Shown piece by piece: positions 31,873 to 43,363 of a DNA stretch of 64,000 nucleotides; position 1 is the stretch's first letter; every line of letters begins with the position of its first letter. Location: NCBI RefSeq assembly GCF_003286085.1, contig NW_020825348.1:372001-436000 (forward strand), read 5' to 3'. This stretch comes from Drosophila persimilis. Taxonomy: Eukaryota > Arthropoda > Insecta > Diptera > Drosophilidae. The notes beneath the pieces were generated by a model. It was not told where the DNA came from. It searched no databases and saw nothing but the letters and a program-made list of their open reading frames with translations. Made by a program: the position numbers and the translations under genes.

Positions 31873-32265
31873 TGTTCGGGCCAGCCGCTGAACTAACCGT
31901 AACTTTAACATTATTATTGTATGAGCAGAGAGAGCCGCCTATGTTGTAAAACGTTGACTTTCTGCAGAGCTGCTGCGCTCTCCCGCTAAAGGGGCTCTCT
32001 GCCGCCGCCACTTCGGCAACTACTTTGATCTGCTGCCGCCACTTCGGCAATCACTTTGATCTAACGCCGTCGTCTATAGTTTAGTTCTATGCTAACCCCT
32101 CTGCGCATTGGTTGCATATCGATCTCGCATAAATTTTATTTGGCAAAAGCAAGAAATCGGCTTCCGCTAAGCCACCAAGATTAAATACGAATTATAAAGT
32201 TTAACCCAAAATCTCTTTTAATTTTTAAAACACATAGGTGCCAAAAAAGCTTGGCATCTCAAACA
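31873..32265 (+). repeat. BEL-1 5' LTR
   Basis: TGTTCGGGCCAGCCGCTGAA ... GGCATCTCAAACA. It contains an internal direct duplication (gccgccacttcggcaa..actttgatct twice, around 32010-32061). Matches the 3' LTR over its whole length. Confidence 0.93.
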
Positions 32266-32286
32266 TTGGTGACCCCCCGACGTGAT
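32266..32286 (+). other. BEL-1 primer-binding site
   Basis: ttggtgaccccccgacgtga directly after the LTR end resembles the TGGTGACCCCGACGTGA-type tRNA primer sites of BEL/Pao elements, with extra C residues. Confidence 0.75.
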
Positions 32287-32603
32287 ATAAAACCATTGCT
32301 TAATCGCGTTTCGTTAAAACACTTATTAATTATACAATATTTTGTTGTTGGGTAGTTTAACTACCAACAAATACGTTTGGGTGCACGTTGAAAAACAGTT
32401 TAAAGTGCAAATTCAGTGAGAGTGCGGCTGGAATATTTATATACAAATTCCGGTACTTTAAGCGTCGAATTTCTCATTCTCTGCGCAGCTGCAGCCGCGG
32501 TTCTTGACTTTTCGTGTCTTTCATTCTCGCTCTCGCGTCTATACATCGTCGCTTAAGCGGTATTTCATTTTCCGTTGTTGTGTCGAATTGCACAACGGTT
32601 AAC
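32287..32603 (+). other. BEL-1 leader
   Basis: Untranslated leader between the primer site and the likely gag ATG at 32604. The frame is open further upstream to 32514, but the Met at 32604 (MDNDPNTGAGG) gives the better-supported N terminus. Confidence 0.6.
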
Positions 32604-33713
32604 ATGGACAACGATCCGAATACAGGCGCGGGCGGAAATATTGTGGTGGCTGATTCCAGACTGAGTCTGTATAATCGTAAAAGTCAGTCATTATATGATC
32701 GATTGCACAGGCTTGGCGAATCCTTCGCGGGGAATAAAATCGATAAGCTGACCGCCGCGGAAGTCAAGGTGCGCCTTGATATGTTGGCAGAAATTCGAGA
32801 GGAATTTAATAAGGCCCATAATGAATTGGAGGCTCTCGATCAAAACGAGATTGGGAGTGAGCTGCGGGAAATCTTCGATACTCTTTTCATATCGTTGAAA
32901 GCTGAGTTGCTGGCTGCTGTTGAAGTAAGCCAGTCACACGCCGCTGCCCATTCTATGATTCTGCCAAGCCATTCCGGACCTAGTACCATCATCATGGCTC
33001 ACAAGCAGCGACTTCCTGAGCTGAAGGTGCCTAAGTTTTCTGGTGGATACGTCGAGTTCTCGGATTTTATGGCAATGTTCAAATCGGTGATTGAAGCGGA
33101 TGCGGATCTCAGTGACATCGAGAAATTCCAGCACCTTCGCTCTTGCCTCGCTGATGCGGCTTTGGATTCGGTTCGATCGTTGGAGCTCTCCAGTGCCAAT
33201 TATCGTGCGGCTCTGGATATACTTAATAAACGCTTTAATAACAAAAGACTTGTTTTCCAGGCACACATCAAGAAGATGCTTGGGCTAAAGAGGGTAGACT
33301 CGCCTTCTGCTAAAAGGCTTCGGGAGTTTTCGGATGCAGTCAATTTACACATGCGAGCGTTGCAGACATTGGGAACTGCTGAGGAGATTTCAGGATTCAT
33401 GGTCATCAACATGCTGCTGCAGAAGTTGGATTCGAAGACGCAAACCAAATGGGAGGAGCACACATCGTCGGATGCTATACCTACCGCAGAGGAATTCTTC
33501 GAATTCTTGCAGCAACGCTGCCAGAAAATGGAGCGATTGGAATATGCTACAGCGACACACGGTAGTAGCGATCAGGTGGGAAAAAACCATTCCTATACGC
33601 AGGCTAAGAAAACGTTTGTAGCTTCCAACTCTCTTGCCACTCAGCGGGCCATGGAATATACTCGTGCAAGATATTCGGAAATCTCTCACCGTTGCTGCGC
33701 CACAAAGAAGTGA
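32604..33713 (+). CDS. BEL/Pao gag protein
   Basis: 369 codons from the ATG at 32604. A helical N terminus (SLYDRLHRLGESFAGNKIDK) is followed by the conserved BEL/Pao gag domain (DUF1759-like): RLPELKVPKFSGGYVEFSDF, then DLSDIEKFQHLRSCLADAAL and ALDILNKRFNNKRLVFQAHI. It ends with a TGA at 33711, just before the zinc knuckle, which is in another frame (CFNCLKPGHRTRA, frame +1 at 33725-33765). In intact members gag runs on into the knuckle and pol, so this end is due to a frameshift. The product would be the capsid protein. Confidence 0.85.
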   Translation: MDNDPNTGAGGNIVVADSRLSLYNRKSQSLYDRLHRLGESFAGNKIDKLTAAEVKVRLDMLAEIREEFNKAHNELEALDQNEIGSELREIFDTLFISLKAELLAAVEVSQSHAAAHSMILPSHSGPSTIIMAHKQRLPELKVPKFSGGYVEFSDFMAMFKSVIEADADLSDIEKFQHLRSCLADAALDSVRSLELSSANYRAALDILNKRFNNKRLVFQAHIKKMLGLKRVDSPSAKRLREFSDAVNLHMRALQTLGTAEEISGFMVINMLLQKLDSKTQTKWEEHTSSDAIPTAEEFFEFLQQRCQKMERLEYATATHGSSDQVGKNHSYTQAKKTFVASNSLATQRAMEYTRARYSEISHRCCATKK

Positions 33714-36351
33714 AGAAGCTTTACCTATGCTTCAATTGCCTAAAACCGGGGCACCGGACCCGCGCTGCAATAGTGGAAAATGTCGAGTATGGGGCGGTAG
33801 GCATCATAGTTTGTTGCACTTCGATAGTATACAGCCCACAACACAAAGCTGCCCAGGTATTACTCCTCCCGATCTGGCCGTTCAACCGGAAACTCTTTCC
33901 GTTGCTCAAAATTCTGCTAGCAGCTCGTCTCTACCTTCGTCTACCTCTCTTGCTGCCCAAGGTCTTCACTCTGATGTCGTGCTTCTGGCTACAGCCGTGG
34001 TTCTCGTGAAGAATCGGTCTGGCGTTTTAGTTCCTTGTCGTGCCATCTTAGATTCAGGATCGCAGCTGCATCTCGTCACATCCAGGTTCCCCCAGCAGCT
34101 TCAGCTTAGGAGAACTCAATCGTCTGCACTTGTGTCTGGGCTGGGCGATACCAGCGTTTCTACTGAGGGATCCACCATACGCATTTGTATGCATTCTCGC
34201 ACCTCTGCTTACACTACTACGCTTACTGCTCTCATCGCCCCCACGATTACCGATTCTCAACCAAGTATGACAATAAATGTATCCGATTGGAGTATTCCAT
34301 CTAACATTCAGCTCGCTGATCCTGCATTTTTCAATCCTCAACGGGTTGATCTTCTTATTGGTACGAGCGTTTTTTATGATTTCCTCGGCGTAGGGCAAAT
34401 CAAACTCACCGATGGACTGCCTCTTCTGCAGAAGACCCGGCTTGGGTGGATCTTATCTGGCGGTGGACAGAAGGTATCAAGCTCGGCGCTTTTGGCCACG
34501 CACAATTGTCCAGATTCGATAGCTGAGATGGAAGCAAGGTTGGATAAAACTCTTCGTATGTTTTGGGAATTCGAGATTTGTGTGGAGGCTGGGTTGAATA
34601 CCAAAGAAGAAGACGATTGTGAAGCACATTTCGTAAGCCACCGTTCACGGTTGCCATCCGGGGAGTATGCAGTTCGTTTGCCGCTAAATAACAATACTGA
34701 TCGTTTAGGAGAATCTTATGCTCAGGCTTATCGACGGTTCATCAGTCTGGAGCGAAAACTGGAGCGTAATCCTACACTCAAGGAGCGGTATTCCGCCTTT
34801 ATGAGGGAGTACATTGATTTGCATCATATGCACCAAGTCAACCCTGATTCCCGTAGCCTCTGCAAATATTTCTTGCCTCATCACTGTGTCCTAAAGGAGG
34901 ACAGTACGACGACAAAACTCCGTGTCGTTTTCGATGGATCCGCAGCTACATCAACTGGATATTCTCTAAATGATGTGATGATGACAGGCCCTGTTATTCA
35001 GCCTGCATTGTTTAACATATTGATTCGCTTTCGAACATATCCAGTCGCTCTCACTGGGGACATTTGTAAAATGTACCGCTGCGTACGAGTGTCTCCACCC
35101 GACAATTTGTATCAGTGCATCCTATGGCGAGATTCCATCGAGTCCGAGGTTCAAGTCTACACATTAGACACCGTCACATACGGGACGAGGGCTGCATCAT
35201 TTTTAGCGGTCCGCGCAATGCACCAGCTGGCCGTCGACGAGGGTGAGTCCTACCCTCTTGGCTCAGCTGCTCTGCGGCAGGAGTTTTACGTGGATGACCT
35301 TATTTCGGGCGGTAATTCGGTCGCACAGGTCATGGACAAGATGCACCAAACATTAGCTTTACTGTCCCGTGGTAATTTTAGACTTAGGAAATGGTGCTCC
35401 AGTCACCAGGAAGTACTTGAGGGAACCCCTGAACATGACATAGAGAAGTTCCTAAAGTTTAATGATGGAAGCGACATAGCCAAAACTCTCGGCTTAGCGT
35501 GGGACCCTGCTTCGGTGCATTCAGGTGCATTGTCAGGTGCAAAATCTTCCTTCAGCAGCTTTGGAGAGAAAATTTGGATTGGGATGAAAGCCTACCCTCA
35601 GCGTTGTCGGTTCTATTGCTGGTCGGATTCGTCAACAGCATTATCTTGGATTAGGGACGAGCCAGCTAAATTTCAAGTTTTCGTGGCAAATCGAGTGGCA
35701 TCAATTCAGGAGTTGACGGCAGCCATGGAATGGCGCTATGTTCCCACATCTTTAAATCCTGCTGATATTCTCTCGGGAGGCTCGCTTCCCAACCATCTTA
35801 TCCAGTCAGAGCTATGGTTTCACGGCCCATTCTTTTTGCTAGGCTCCAAGGATAAGTGGCCTGTATCTCCTACTAACAACATAGCAACTTTGGAGCTTCG
35901 CAAGAGAGGATTGCTAATCACGTCTCCACATGCCGATCTCACATCCGGATGCAAATTTGCGAATTCATTCTTTCGCATGCAGCGCACATTCGCCTACATG
36001 CATAAATTTATACATCGTCTTAGGCATCCAGGACTCACCGTTTCTGATATTCGGCAAGGAACGCATCTTCTAATTCGACACATTCCGCTGGCAAATTTGT
36101 GGATGGACATAAAGGAGATTCGGCACAATGGTCAAGTCATGAAATCCAGTTCTATTAGTTCACTCAACCCGTTCATCGATCATTCTGGACTACTTAGAGT
36201 TGGAGGTCGTCTTGGCAACTCATCGCTAGGATTTGACGCTCAGCACCCGCTCATCCTGCCAAAGGGACATTCCATTATCTTTGCGCTGATAAGATATTAT
36301 CACGAAAGAAATCTCCATGCCGGACCTCGCGCCTGCTATCCACATGGTTGA
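33714..36351 (+). pseudogene. BEL/Pao pol: protease, RT, RNase H, start of integrase
   Basis: One long open frame but internally deleted. Protease: CRAILDSGSQLHLVTSRF (about 34040-34090), then the peptidase-A17-type domain (DLLIGTSVFYDFLG, LLQKTRLGWILSGG). RT: FLPHHCVLKEDSTTTKLRVV, GDICKMYRCVRVSPPDNLYQ, and FYVDDLISGG at 35284. After LGLAWDPASVHSG (35490-35525) it jumps to GAKSSFSSFGEK and FYCWSDSSTALSWIRDEP, so the RT end and the N-terminal half of RNase H, including its SDAS and RLELCGA blocks, are missing (roughly 200 codons compared with relatives). Then NPADILSGGSLP and the integrase zinc region. Ends at TGA 36349. Confidence 0.85.
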
Positions 36352-37367
36352 ATACATCATGTGAGACCTACCTAAGGAACGTTTGGAAGGATCTCGAGCT
36401 TTTGAAGTCACTGGAGTAGATTACTGTGGACCTTTTTTGTACCGATCAGAAATCCGCACGAGGCCTCCGATCAAGTGCTACATTAGCGTATTCATCTGCT
36501 TCACTTCTAAGGCTATACACATGGAGCTCGTAAAGGATTTGACCACCGTTTCTAGGCGCACTAAAGCGTTTTACTTCCACTCGAGGAAGGCCAAGTCAAA
36601 TTTGGTCGGACAATGCGACAAACTTCGTTGGGGCCAAGAACGAGCTTCTGGAGCTAAAGAAGCTTTGTCTGAGCGAACCGCATATGAAGGAGGTCCACGA
36701 ATCCTGCTTGGCTGACTCGATCGACTGGCGTTTCATCCCACCTCGCTCTCCGCATTTTGGCGGGCTGTGGGAAGCGGCCGTGAAGACCGCAAAATATCAC
36801 CTGTACCGCTCAGTTGGACCATCTGTGCTTAGCTTCGACGAGCTGCGCACTCTGATCTGTCAGATCACTGCAATTGTTAACTCTCGCCCTTTGCTCTCGC
36901 TTTCAGAAAATCCTGATGATTTAGACGTTTTGACTCCTGCTCATCTGCTTTTAGGCGGCCCCCAGGAGCAAATCCTCGAGCCTGACCTAACGAAGCTGAA
37001 CTACAATCGTCTGGATGGCTGGCAGCGGGTCACCCAACTACAACAAATATTTTGGAGCCGTTGGCGCGAAGAGTATCTCACTTTTTTTCAAGAGCGCGCG
37101 AAGTGGCGTACCCCCGCGCAAAACATCTGCAAGAACGACCTCGTTCTGGTGAAGGACGAAAATCTTCCTCCAATGCGTTGGCCACTGGCTAGAGTGGTCG
37201 ATGTCGTTTTGGGCAAGGACGGAGTGTGTCGCGTCGCTGACCTGAAGACATCCTCAGGAAACTTCAGGATGGCCGTCACTCGGCTATGTTTGCTGCCCCT
37301 TAAGGAATCTGTTGAGAGACTAGCTCCCAACGGGGGTAGTATGTTCGGGCCAGCCGCTGAAGAATAA
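36352..37367 (+). pseudogene. BEL/Pao integrase core and C-terminal domain
   Basis: Three frames. 36370-36560 reads FEVTGVDYCGPF and FTSKAIHMELVKDLT (first catalytic Asp). About 36600-36690 reads IWSDNATNFVGAKNEL (second Asp). 36684-37367 reads WRFIPPRSPHFGGLWEAAVK with the catalytic Glu in WEAA, then NSRPLL, LTPAHLLLG, WSRWREEYLTF and the C-terminal domain LVLVKDENLPPMRWPLARV. Missing between HAGPRA (36335) and VDYCGP is the CxxC part of the zinc domain. The last codons run into the 3' LTR. Confidence 0.84.
37330..37341 (+). other. BEL-1 polypurine tract region
   Basis: acgggggtagta immediately before the 3' LTR. Short purine-rich run at the expected place. Confidence 0.5.
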
Positions 37368-37736
37368 CCGTAACTTTAACATTATTATTGTATGAGCAGA
37401 GAGAGCCGCCTATGTTGTAAAACGTTGACTTTCTGCAGAGCTGCTGCGCTCTCCCGCTAAAGGGGCTCTCTGCCGCCGCCACTTCGGCAACTACTTTGAT
37501 CTGCTGCCGCCACTTCGGCAATCACTTTGATCTAACGCCGTCGTCTATAGTTTAGTTCTATGCCAACCCCTCTGCGCATTGGTTGCATATCGATCTCGCA
37601 TAAATGTTATCTGGCAATAGCAAGCAATCGGCTTCCGCTAAGCCACCAAGATTAAATACGAATTATAAAGTTTAACCCAAAATCTCTTTTCATTTTTGAA
37701 ACACATAGGTGCCAAAAAAGCTTGGCATCTCAAACA
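37342..37736 (+). repeat. BEL-1 3' LTR
   Basis: Same sequence as 31873-32265 apart from gaa for c near 37362, and scattered single changes (for example gccaacccc for gctaacccc, ctggcaatagcaagcaa for ttggcaaaagcaagaaa). Confidence 0.93.
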
Positions 37737-37741
37737 GTATT

Positions 37742-38620
37742 TTTACTTCACAAGTCATGAAGTAAATGCCACGATAATTTTGTACTTCATTTATGTTTCT
37801 TGAAAATTAGGAAGATAATACATTCTACGAAAGTGTTCCTCTGATGTGTATAGAGAAGGTTACTAGCGTATTCTTAAAAGTCTCTCGCGTCTATGGCTTA
37901 GCAGACCCTTATTTTTCGTTCTCTTATTTCTTTAGCCAGCCTCCTCCAGTCTTTGCTTTTGGGATTCGGGATCGGTGCTTCTAAGTTGTAAATATATTTT
38001 TCTTTGCTGCTTCGCAAAGCTGTACATTCTTCATTGTAGTTTTATGTAGGATTCCTTATCCTCCCGAGAGTCCGTTGTCCGGAAGTTCTTTAGCGCAGTA
38101 AACACCTTTTTGTCTTCTCTTAGCAGTTATGATTGTAACACTTGATTTTGCAACGCTTTTCGATTCGTATGCAGACTATTTATTATCTCCGTAGAGCCCA
38201 TCCGACCGAATCTACTCAAACGGGTTGCTGGCTGTCAGTACGTACAAAAGGGGCTGAAAAATTTTAATTGTTGAGCTGCTTCTCTTCCACAAGGGTTAAA
38301 GATATCGGCTCCTTCTAGAAATGTAAAGAATTCTCTAAATATTTTTTTTTACTATCCATGAACATTATATGCTACAACTTTTAAAGGGGACATTACATTA
38401 ACATTTTCGGCATTTACATTTGGTGGGATATTTTTACTAGCTAGTTTTTTGAATGATTGTATTCTAATAAGTTTTTGTATACTAGGGGTATACCACTCAG
38501 TTTTTAGCCATGAACTTCTTCCAGAATCGTAGCTGCATAGCGCTATCTGCCTCTTAAATATATGGTTTTCATCGCACATCATCAAATGAGATTCATGCAT
38601 TTCCAACCGTAGCTCTTATG
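37742..38620 (-). pseudogene. LINE, part upstream of the BEL insertion (endonuclease-RT linker, RT start)
   Basis: Just right of BEL the minus strand reads NYRGIYFMTCEVK, the first conserved RT block, continuing into 31872. Further right, LRSTDPESQKQRLEEAG, SYIKLQ and RMYSFAKQQRKIYLQ (38080-37930) fit the endonuclease-RT linker. The frame 38606-38352 reads CSYDSGRSSWLKTEWYTPSI and similar sequence I cannot place. Stops are frequent. LINE clade not determined. Confidence 0.6.
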
Positions 38621-38821
38621 TTGTCATCCCGTTGTCTTATCAAACTTTTTAGGTTAAGAAGGTATTTTTTCTGTTTTTTTTTTGTTCCTTGCTTCTTTGA
38701 TCTTTTTTCACATGAGCGGTAGTGCTTGTAAGCTTCTTGGTGTTTTTAAGTACTGTATTTGGTCCATCTTCAAAATGAATTTCCACCCTTATTAGAATTT
38801 CGAGTCCACGCTTGCTCAGAA
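38621..38821. other. Unassigned spacer
   Basis: T-rich sequence between the LINE remnant and the AATA tail of the CR1-B copy. No feature recognised. Confidence 0.3.
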
Positions 38822-40980
38822 TCCTGGAATCCTTTTTTATTTATTTATTTATTAAATTAACCAATTATCTGTTAATAATGGTACTTAATTACAAAAGGCG
38901 GAAAAAGAGAAGTTAAAAGTTAGCCAATTTAAGTATTGCATTCAATTAGTTTAAGAGACAGTTCAGGGGATAGGGTTTGGCAGAGGGAGTTATAATTATG
39001 GCATAAAACCCTAAAAGGTTCATGATAAGCATAATTAGACCTACATATGGGTAAACAGATAGGTCTAAAAGTACGGGTAGGTCTAGATGGAACGGCCAAG
39101 TCAATCTGACCCAAGAGAGTTTGGGAGTCAACATTGTCAACATACGCCATTGCATATTCTGCGATGGTGCAACGACGGCAGGTCAATAAGATTTAGCCTA
39201 GACCGGTAGGGTGGCAAGATTTTACCCGAGTCCCAGTTACAGTTACGAAGGGCAAAAATTAAAAATTGCTTTTGCATTTGGAAAGGTTCAGAAAAAGAAG
39301 AAGATTCGTTGGGAACCCTAATAAAGAGAGCTTGTGAATAAGCAGAGCATGGTACACAGAATCGAATGCCTTGCTGAAGTCCGTGAAAACTACATTAGTC
39401 TGCAAACCAATTTGAAAACCACGGTGGATTAGGTTAGAAAACTCAAGAAGGTTAGTCGATGTTGAACGATGTCTGAAAAAACCATCTTGCGACGGAGATA
39501 TCAAGCTGCAACAAAGATGTTGCAGTTGCCGGGTGACCAGGAACTCAAGAAGCTTCGGGATGGCGGAAAGCTTTGCGATACCACGATAGTTTTCAATGTT
39601 TGATCTTGAACCTTTTTTGTGAAGCGGAATGATGTAGGACTCATTCCAAATTACTGGGAGACAAGACTGTTCCAAGGAAAGGTTGAAGAGAAAGGTCAAG
39701 GGTTTGCAAAGGGACTGGGCACAGTGTTTTAAAATTCAACTTGGTACCTTATCTGGACCCGCGGAAAACGATATGTCCATAGATGACAAACCTTCCAGAA
39801 CAACGCTTTCCTCGAAAAAGGGCAGAAAAATGCTGTTAGCTTGAGGTAGCTGGTACGGATACGGAGTGGATGCGTTGTAAATATGAGACGAGTACGTTGT
39901 TTGGAAAAAGGTAGCGAATAAATTTGCAATACCAACAGCAGAAGCTTCTGTTTTGTTCTGGTAATGAAGGGACGGAGGAAAAGCGTTTGACTTATGCTTA
40001 GAGTTAACGAACGAATATAATTTTTCAGGAGCACTACAATAGTTTGTACTACATTGTGAAAGGTAATGATTATAGCACTGACTATTAATGGCAAGGAACA
40101 GAGAGCGAGCGGAGGAGTATAGAGCTAAGGCCAACGTGGAGCCCGACTTTTGGTACTTCTTATAGAGCCTGGATTTATTATTTTTTAAGTATGAAAAATA
40201 CTTGGAAAGCCAGGGATGCTTGGACGATACAGGTACAGTGATATCTGGAACAAAAATGTATTACGGGCGGAGTAAGTAAAGCTATAAAACGAGCTAACAG
40301 TTGCATCTATGATCGGTAATGAATAAAGAAACGACCAATCAACACGTGAGAGATGTAGATCTAAATCGATAAAGTTTGTTTTGCGAAAAGACTTTATGTG
40401 ACAAGGAGCCATGGAACTGTCAGCATCACCAGATCGGGTACACTCAAGGGATATCGACAAAGTTGGATGGTAAGGATCTTCAGGGAGTGATATTGGGCTT
40501 GCTCTAGATACCGTAGCAAGAGGAGCATCGTTAACATCGTCAAGAAGTCTGTCCCTACTGTTTTTAACGGCATTAATTTGGACAAGGGAAATATCCGTTA
40601 GCCCATTGATAAAGTCATTATGGCAATTTTGAAACAACAGGTTAGCGTCATCACAAGGCAGCCAAGAAAGAAATGGGAGGTTTAAGTCCCCCATGACAAT
40701 AATTCGATCATTGCACCCTAATGCAGATACGACAGTATTAATTGCTGAGAGGTGGTGTAAGTAAAGCTCAGCATCAGACCAGGGAGGAATGTAAGAGCAG
40801 GTTAACTAGAAAAATGCCGAGCCAACACGAACTTTGACTGCAACAAATTCAATTCCATGGATGTTATTGAATGGGAATAGCTCAGATGAGAAAACAGATT
40901 TGACTGCAATCAGAACCCCACCTGCAAAAGATGGGCGGTCCATTCTATAAATAGTGTAACTATCAATGAAAATTTAATGA
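38822..40980 (-). mobile_element. CR1-clade LINE, subfamily B, minus strand, deleted
   Basis: The 3' end is the (TTTA)n run at 38828-38850. The body aligns with the plus-strand copy at 49440-51530 and extends 5' of it into the endonuclease up to about 40980. Internal deletions remove the RT palm. Confidence 0.85.
38929..40980 (-). pseudogene. CR1-B ORF2, broken copy
   Basis: From right to left: endonuclease pieces GGVLIAVKSVFSSELFPF (about 40925), CSYIPPWSDAELYLHHLSAI (about 40800-40740), MGDLNLPFLSW (40694) and SRDRLLD; the linker SNKYFKK-type region; RT 39760-39699 FSAGPDKVPS, then TFLFNLSLEQSCLPVIWNES, FTDFSKAFDSVYHALL up to LLGFPTNLL. There it jumps (39285) to LFLNLSKCK, losing the segment with YADD, and again to the C-terminal end (VDSQTLLGQIDLAVPSRPTR, 39120-39060). 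Frameshifts at about 40180, 40134, 39735. Not functional. Confidence 0.82.
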
Positions 40981-42460
40981 TCATTGACAGAAGATATGTT
41001 CAGATTTGGCAATTTCAGTGTTTCATGGCAGATATTTCTTATCTTCGCTTTTGATGAGCCATCGGGGGTGCGATGCAGGCCGCCTTTTCCTATCATTGTA
41101 TGCCTGGATTGCTGCAATATATATTGTGTCACGATATATGTACTGCTTTTACTGACTGCAGTGCTTGCACTTCTTCTTAGACTGCGCTACCGACCACTCG
41201 TACTGCTACTTCTTACCAACTCTTCTCCGATCTGGTATCCTCCTGCTCTCTTTGAGTCCGACAAAAGTTCGTCACCAGGTTGGCTGAGAGTCGAGATCTC
41301 ACAATAAAACTCACAACAAATCCAAGGGCTCGCGCTTTTATTTCTGGAGGCTAAGTATTAGATTATTTCGATTGGATTGCTTCATTGGGTAGTTTCACTG
41401 CACCACTCTTTTACTCATTAGCACAATTGTGGCACCATTTGATTTCTGCACTTTTCGGCAATTTCTTTACAAAGCTTTCTGCAGTTCGTCAGCTTTCTCT
41501 TACTCTCTTTCTTACATAAACAGCGCGAGCCTCAGTTATCTCTATCTATATATATTTGCTATTAATTTACAGGAAACAAATTAACTTATTGGGAAAAGTT
41601 TAGTTTAAAGTTAATTTTTTTCTTCCCTTTCGTCAAATTACAAAAAAAGGGTTAAAAAAGTGTGATTTTAAAGATAAATTGTTTCTTAGTAAATGACTAT
41701 GATGAACAAACAAATTTGTACGGAATTTTGTTTGCCAACAAAAAAAATACAAATTGCACGATAGCATAGCATTTGCGAAAACCGACTAGAGAAGTCACAA
41801 ATGCATGCATTTTCAGAGTGCGGTGTTTTTTCTCTGGGTGCGTACGTTTTCTTGCTTTACCATGAACAAATTGTATTTTTTTTTGCGTCAAATAAAATAC
41901 AATATTCAATAAAAATCGGTTTTCCCTGTTTATAGAACAAAACTTGATGATTTAAATCATCCGAATCTAACTGAAAGCTGGATTCGTAACGATTGAAATT
42001 GAGAATTTAAAGGTACTAGTCGATTTTAATATTTATTACCGAGCCCATGTTTAATGCAGTGTATGCTCGGTGTGGAGATAATGTTTTTTATCCCAATCGG
42101 CCGACTAATTATTTCGAATTAAATAAAACTCGGCGCAGAAATAAAATTACGATATGTTCTTTAATGCGTGACATCCAAATTGCAAGTGTGTATTGCCTGC
42201 CCTTTACATTGCCGCTCCGATCGCTAAGCGCAGCTTCGCTCGGCCGACGTCGGTAGGCAGACGCAAAGCGGAGATAGCGAAGAGCGAGCTGGCAGAGAGC
42301 GTTTAGCAGGACAAGCACGCGCAAAGCTTTAACAAACAAATGAGTGACATAGACATAAGTAACAAACAAAATAAGCGGCTGAGGGCCAAGAATTATTTGC
42401 TGTTTGGCAAGCAGCTAATCGGCTGGGTTCTGCTCCGAACACTCGTAATACATTCATTTC
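40981..42460. other. Unassigned region with LTR-like stretches
   Basis: 41115-41330 contains a TATA-like tatatatt and an AATAAA signal (41301) upstream of a cacaacaaatccaagg stretch, resembling an LTR. 42160-42440 is GC-rich with promoter-like composition. No protein family is recognisable. The short ORFs (for example 40984-41307, 42047-42256) have no conserved motif. Confidence 0.3.
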
Positions 42461-43363
42461 TATACCCGATACTCAAAATGAGTATTGGGGTGTATTAGAT
42501 TTTTGGTGAAAATGGATGTGTGTAACGTCCAGAAGGAATCGTTTCCGACCCCATAAAGTATATATATTCCTGATCAGTATCAAAAGCCGAGTCGATTGAG
42601 CACTGTCTGTCTGTCCGTCTGTCCGTCCGTCCCCTTCAGCGCATAGTGCTCAAAGACTATAAAAGCTAGGGAAACGACGTTTTATATCCGGACTTCTGTG
42701 ATATGTCACTGCTACAAGTATATTTCAAAACTTTGCCCCGCCCCCACAAAGGGCGAAAATCTGTGGCATCCACAAATTCAAAGATACGAGAACGAGAAAA
42801 CTAAACGCAGAATCGTAGAGGATGGCTATATCTTCTAGAGTGCAAAATCTGAACCAGATCGTATAATTATTATAGCCAGAATCAAGAAAACAATTTTATT
42901 CTTTCTCGCTCTGTCTCTCTCTAACACACAGGTTTCATGGTCGGTTTTGCCAATTGCAAAATATGAGTTCAAGGATCTCTCATATCGGACCTTGACCGTT
43001 TTGTGTCAAAATTTCGCCACACCCCCTTCCGCCCCCGCAAAGGACGAAAATCTGGGTCATCCACAATATTGAGGATACGAGAAAACTAAAAACGCAGAAT
43101 CATAGATAGTGACCATATCTATCACATTGCTGAATCTGGATCATATCAGATCATTTTTATAGCCAAAAGGAACAAATCAATTTGCAGTGGCTACGCAGCG
43201 CCCGACGTCCCGCTCAGACTGATTTTCTGTCTGTCTCGCACGCACTCTTTGTCGTGTCATTTAATATTAGCGACGTCTGCCGGAGGAGAGCCATACTGAC
43301 TTAGTATCGGGTATAAATGTAGAGTTGCGGTGTCCGTAGCAACTCACAACGTTCCTCCTCGTT
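42461..43363 (+). mobile_element. DINE-1-type element, copy G
   Basis: Plus-strand copy: tatacccgatactcaaaatgag at the start, short microsatellite (42605-42632), tagtatcgggtataaatgta, hairpin gagttgcggtgtccgtagcaactc, ending gttcctcctcgtt. Shorter than copies C and D because about 200 bp in the middle (around 42980 and 43070) is missing. Confidence 0.88.

Larger units (their letters stand above)
31873..37736 (+). mobile_element. BEL/Pao LTR retrotransposon with both LTRs (BEL-1)
   Basis: 5' LTR 31873-32265, primer site 32266, gag, pol and 3' LTR 37342-37736, flanked by GTATT. The LTRs differ by about seven substitutions and one small indel by eye. The interior carries two frame changes at the gag-pol join, a deletion in the RT/RNase H region and another in integrase, so it cannot move by itself. 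It is inserted in a minus-strand LINE. Confidence 0.92.

Noticed and set aside
32934..33689. Several ORFs antisense to or out of frame with BEL-1 gag
   Set aside because: Shadows of the gag frame, which has the conserved capsid blocks.
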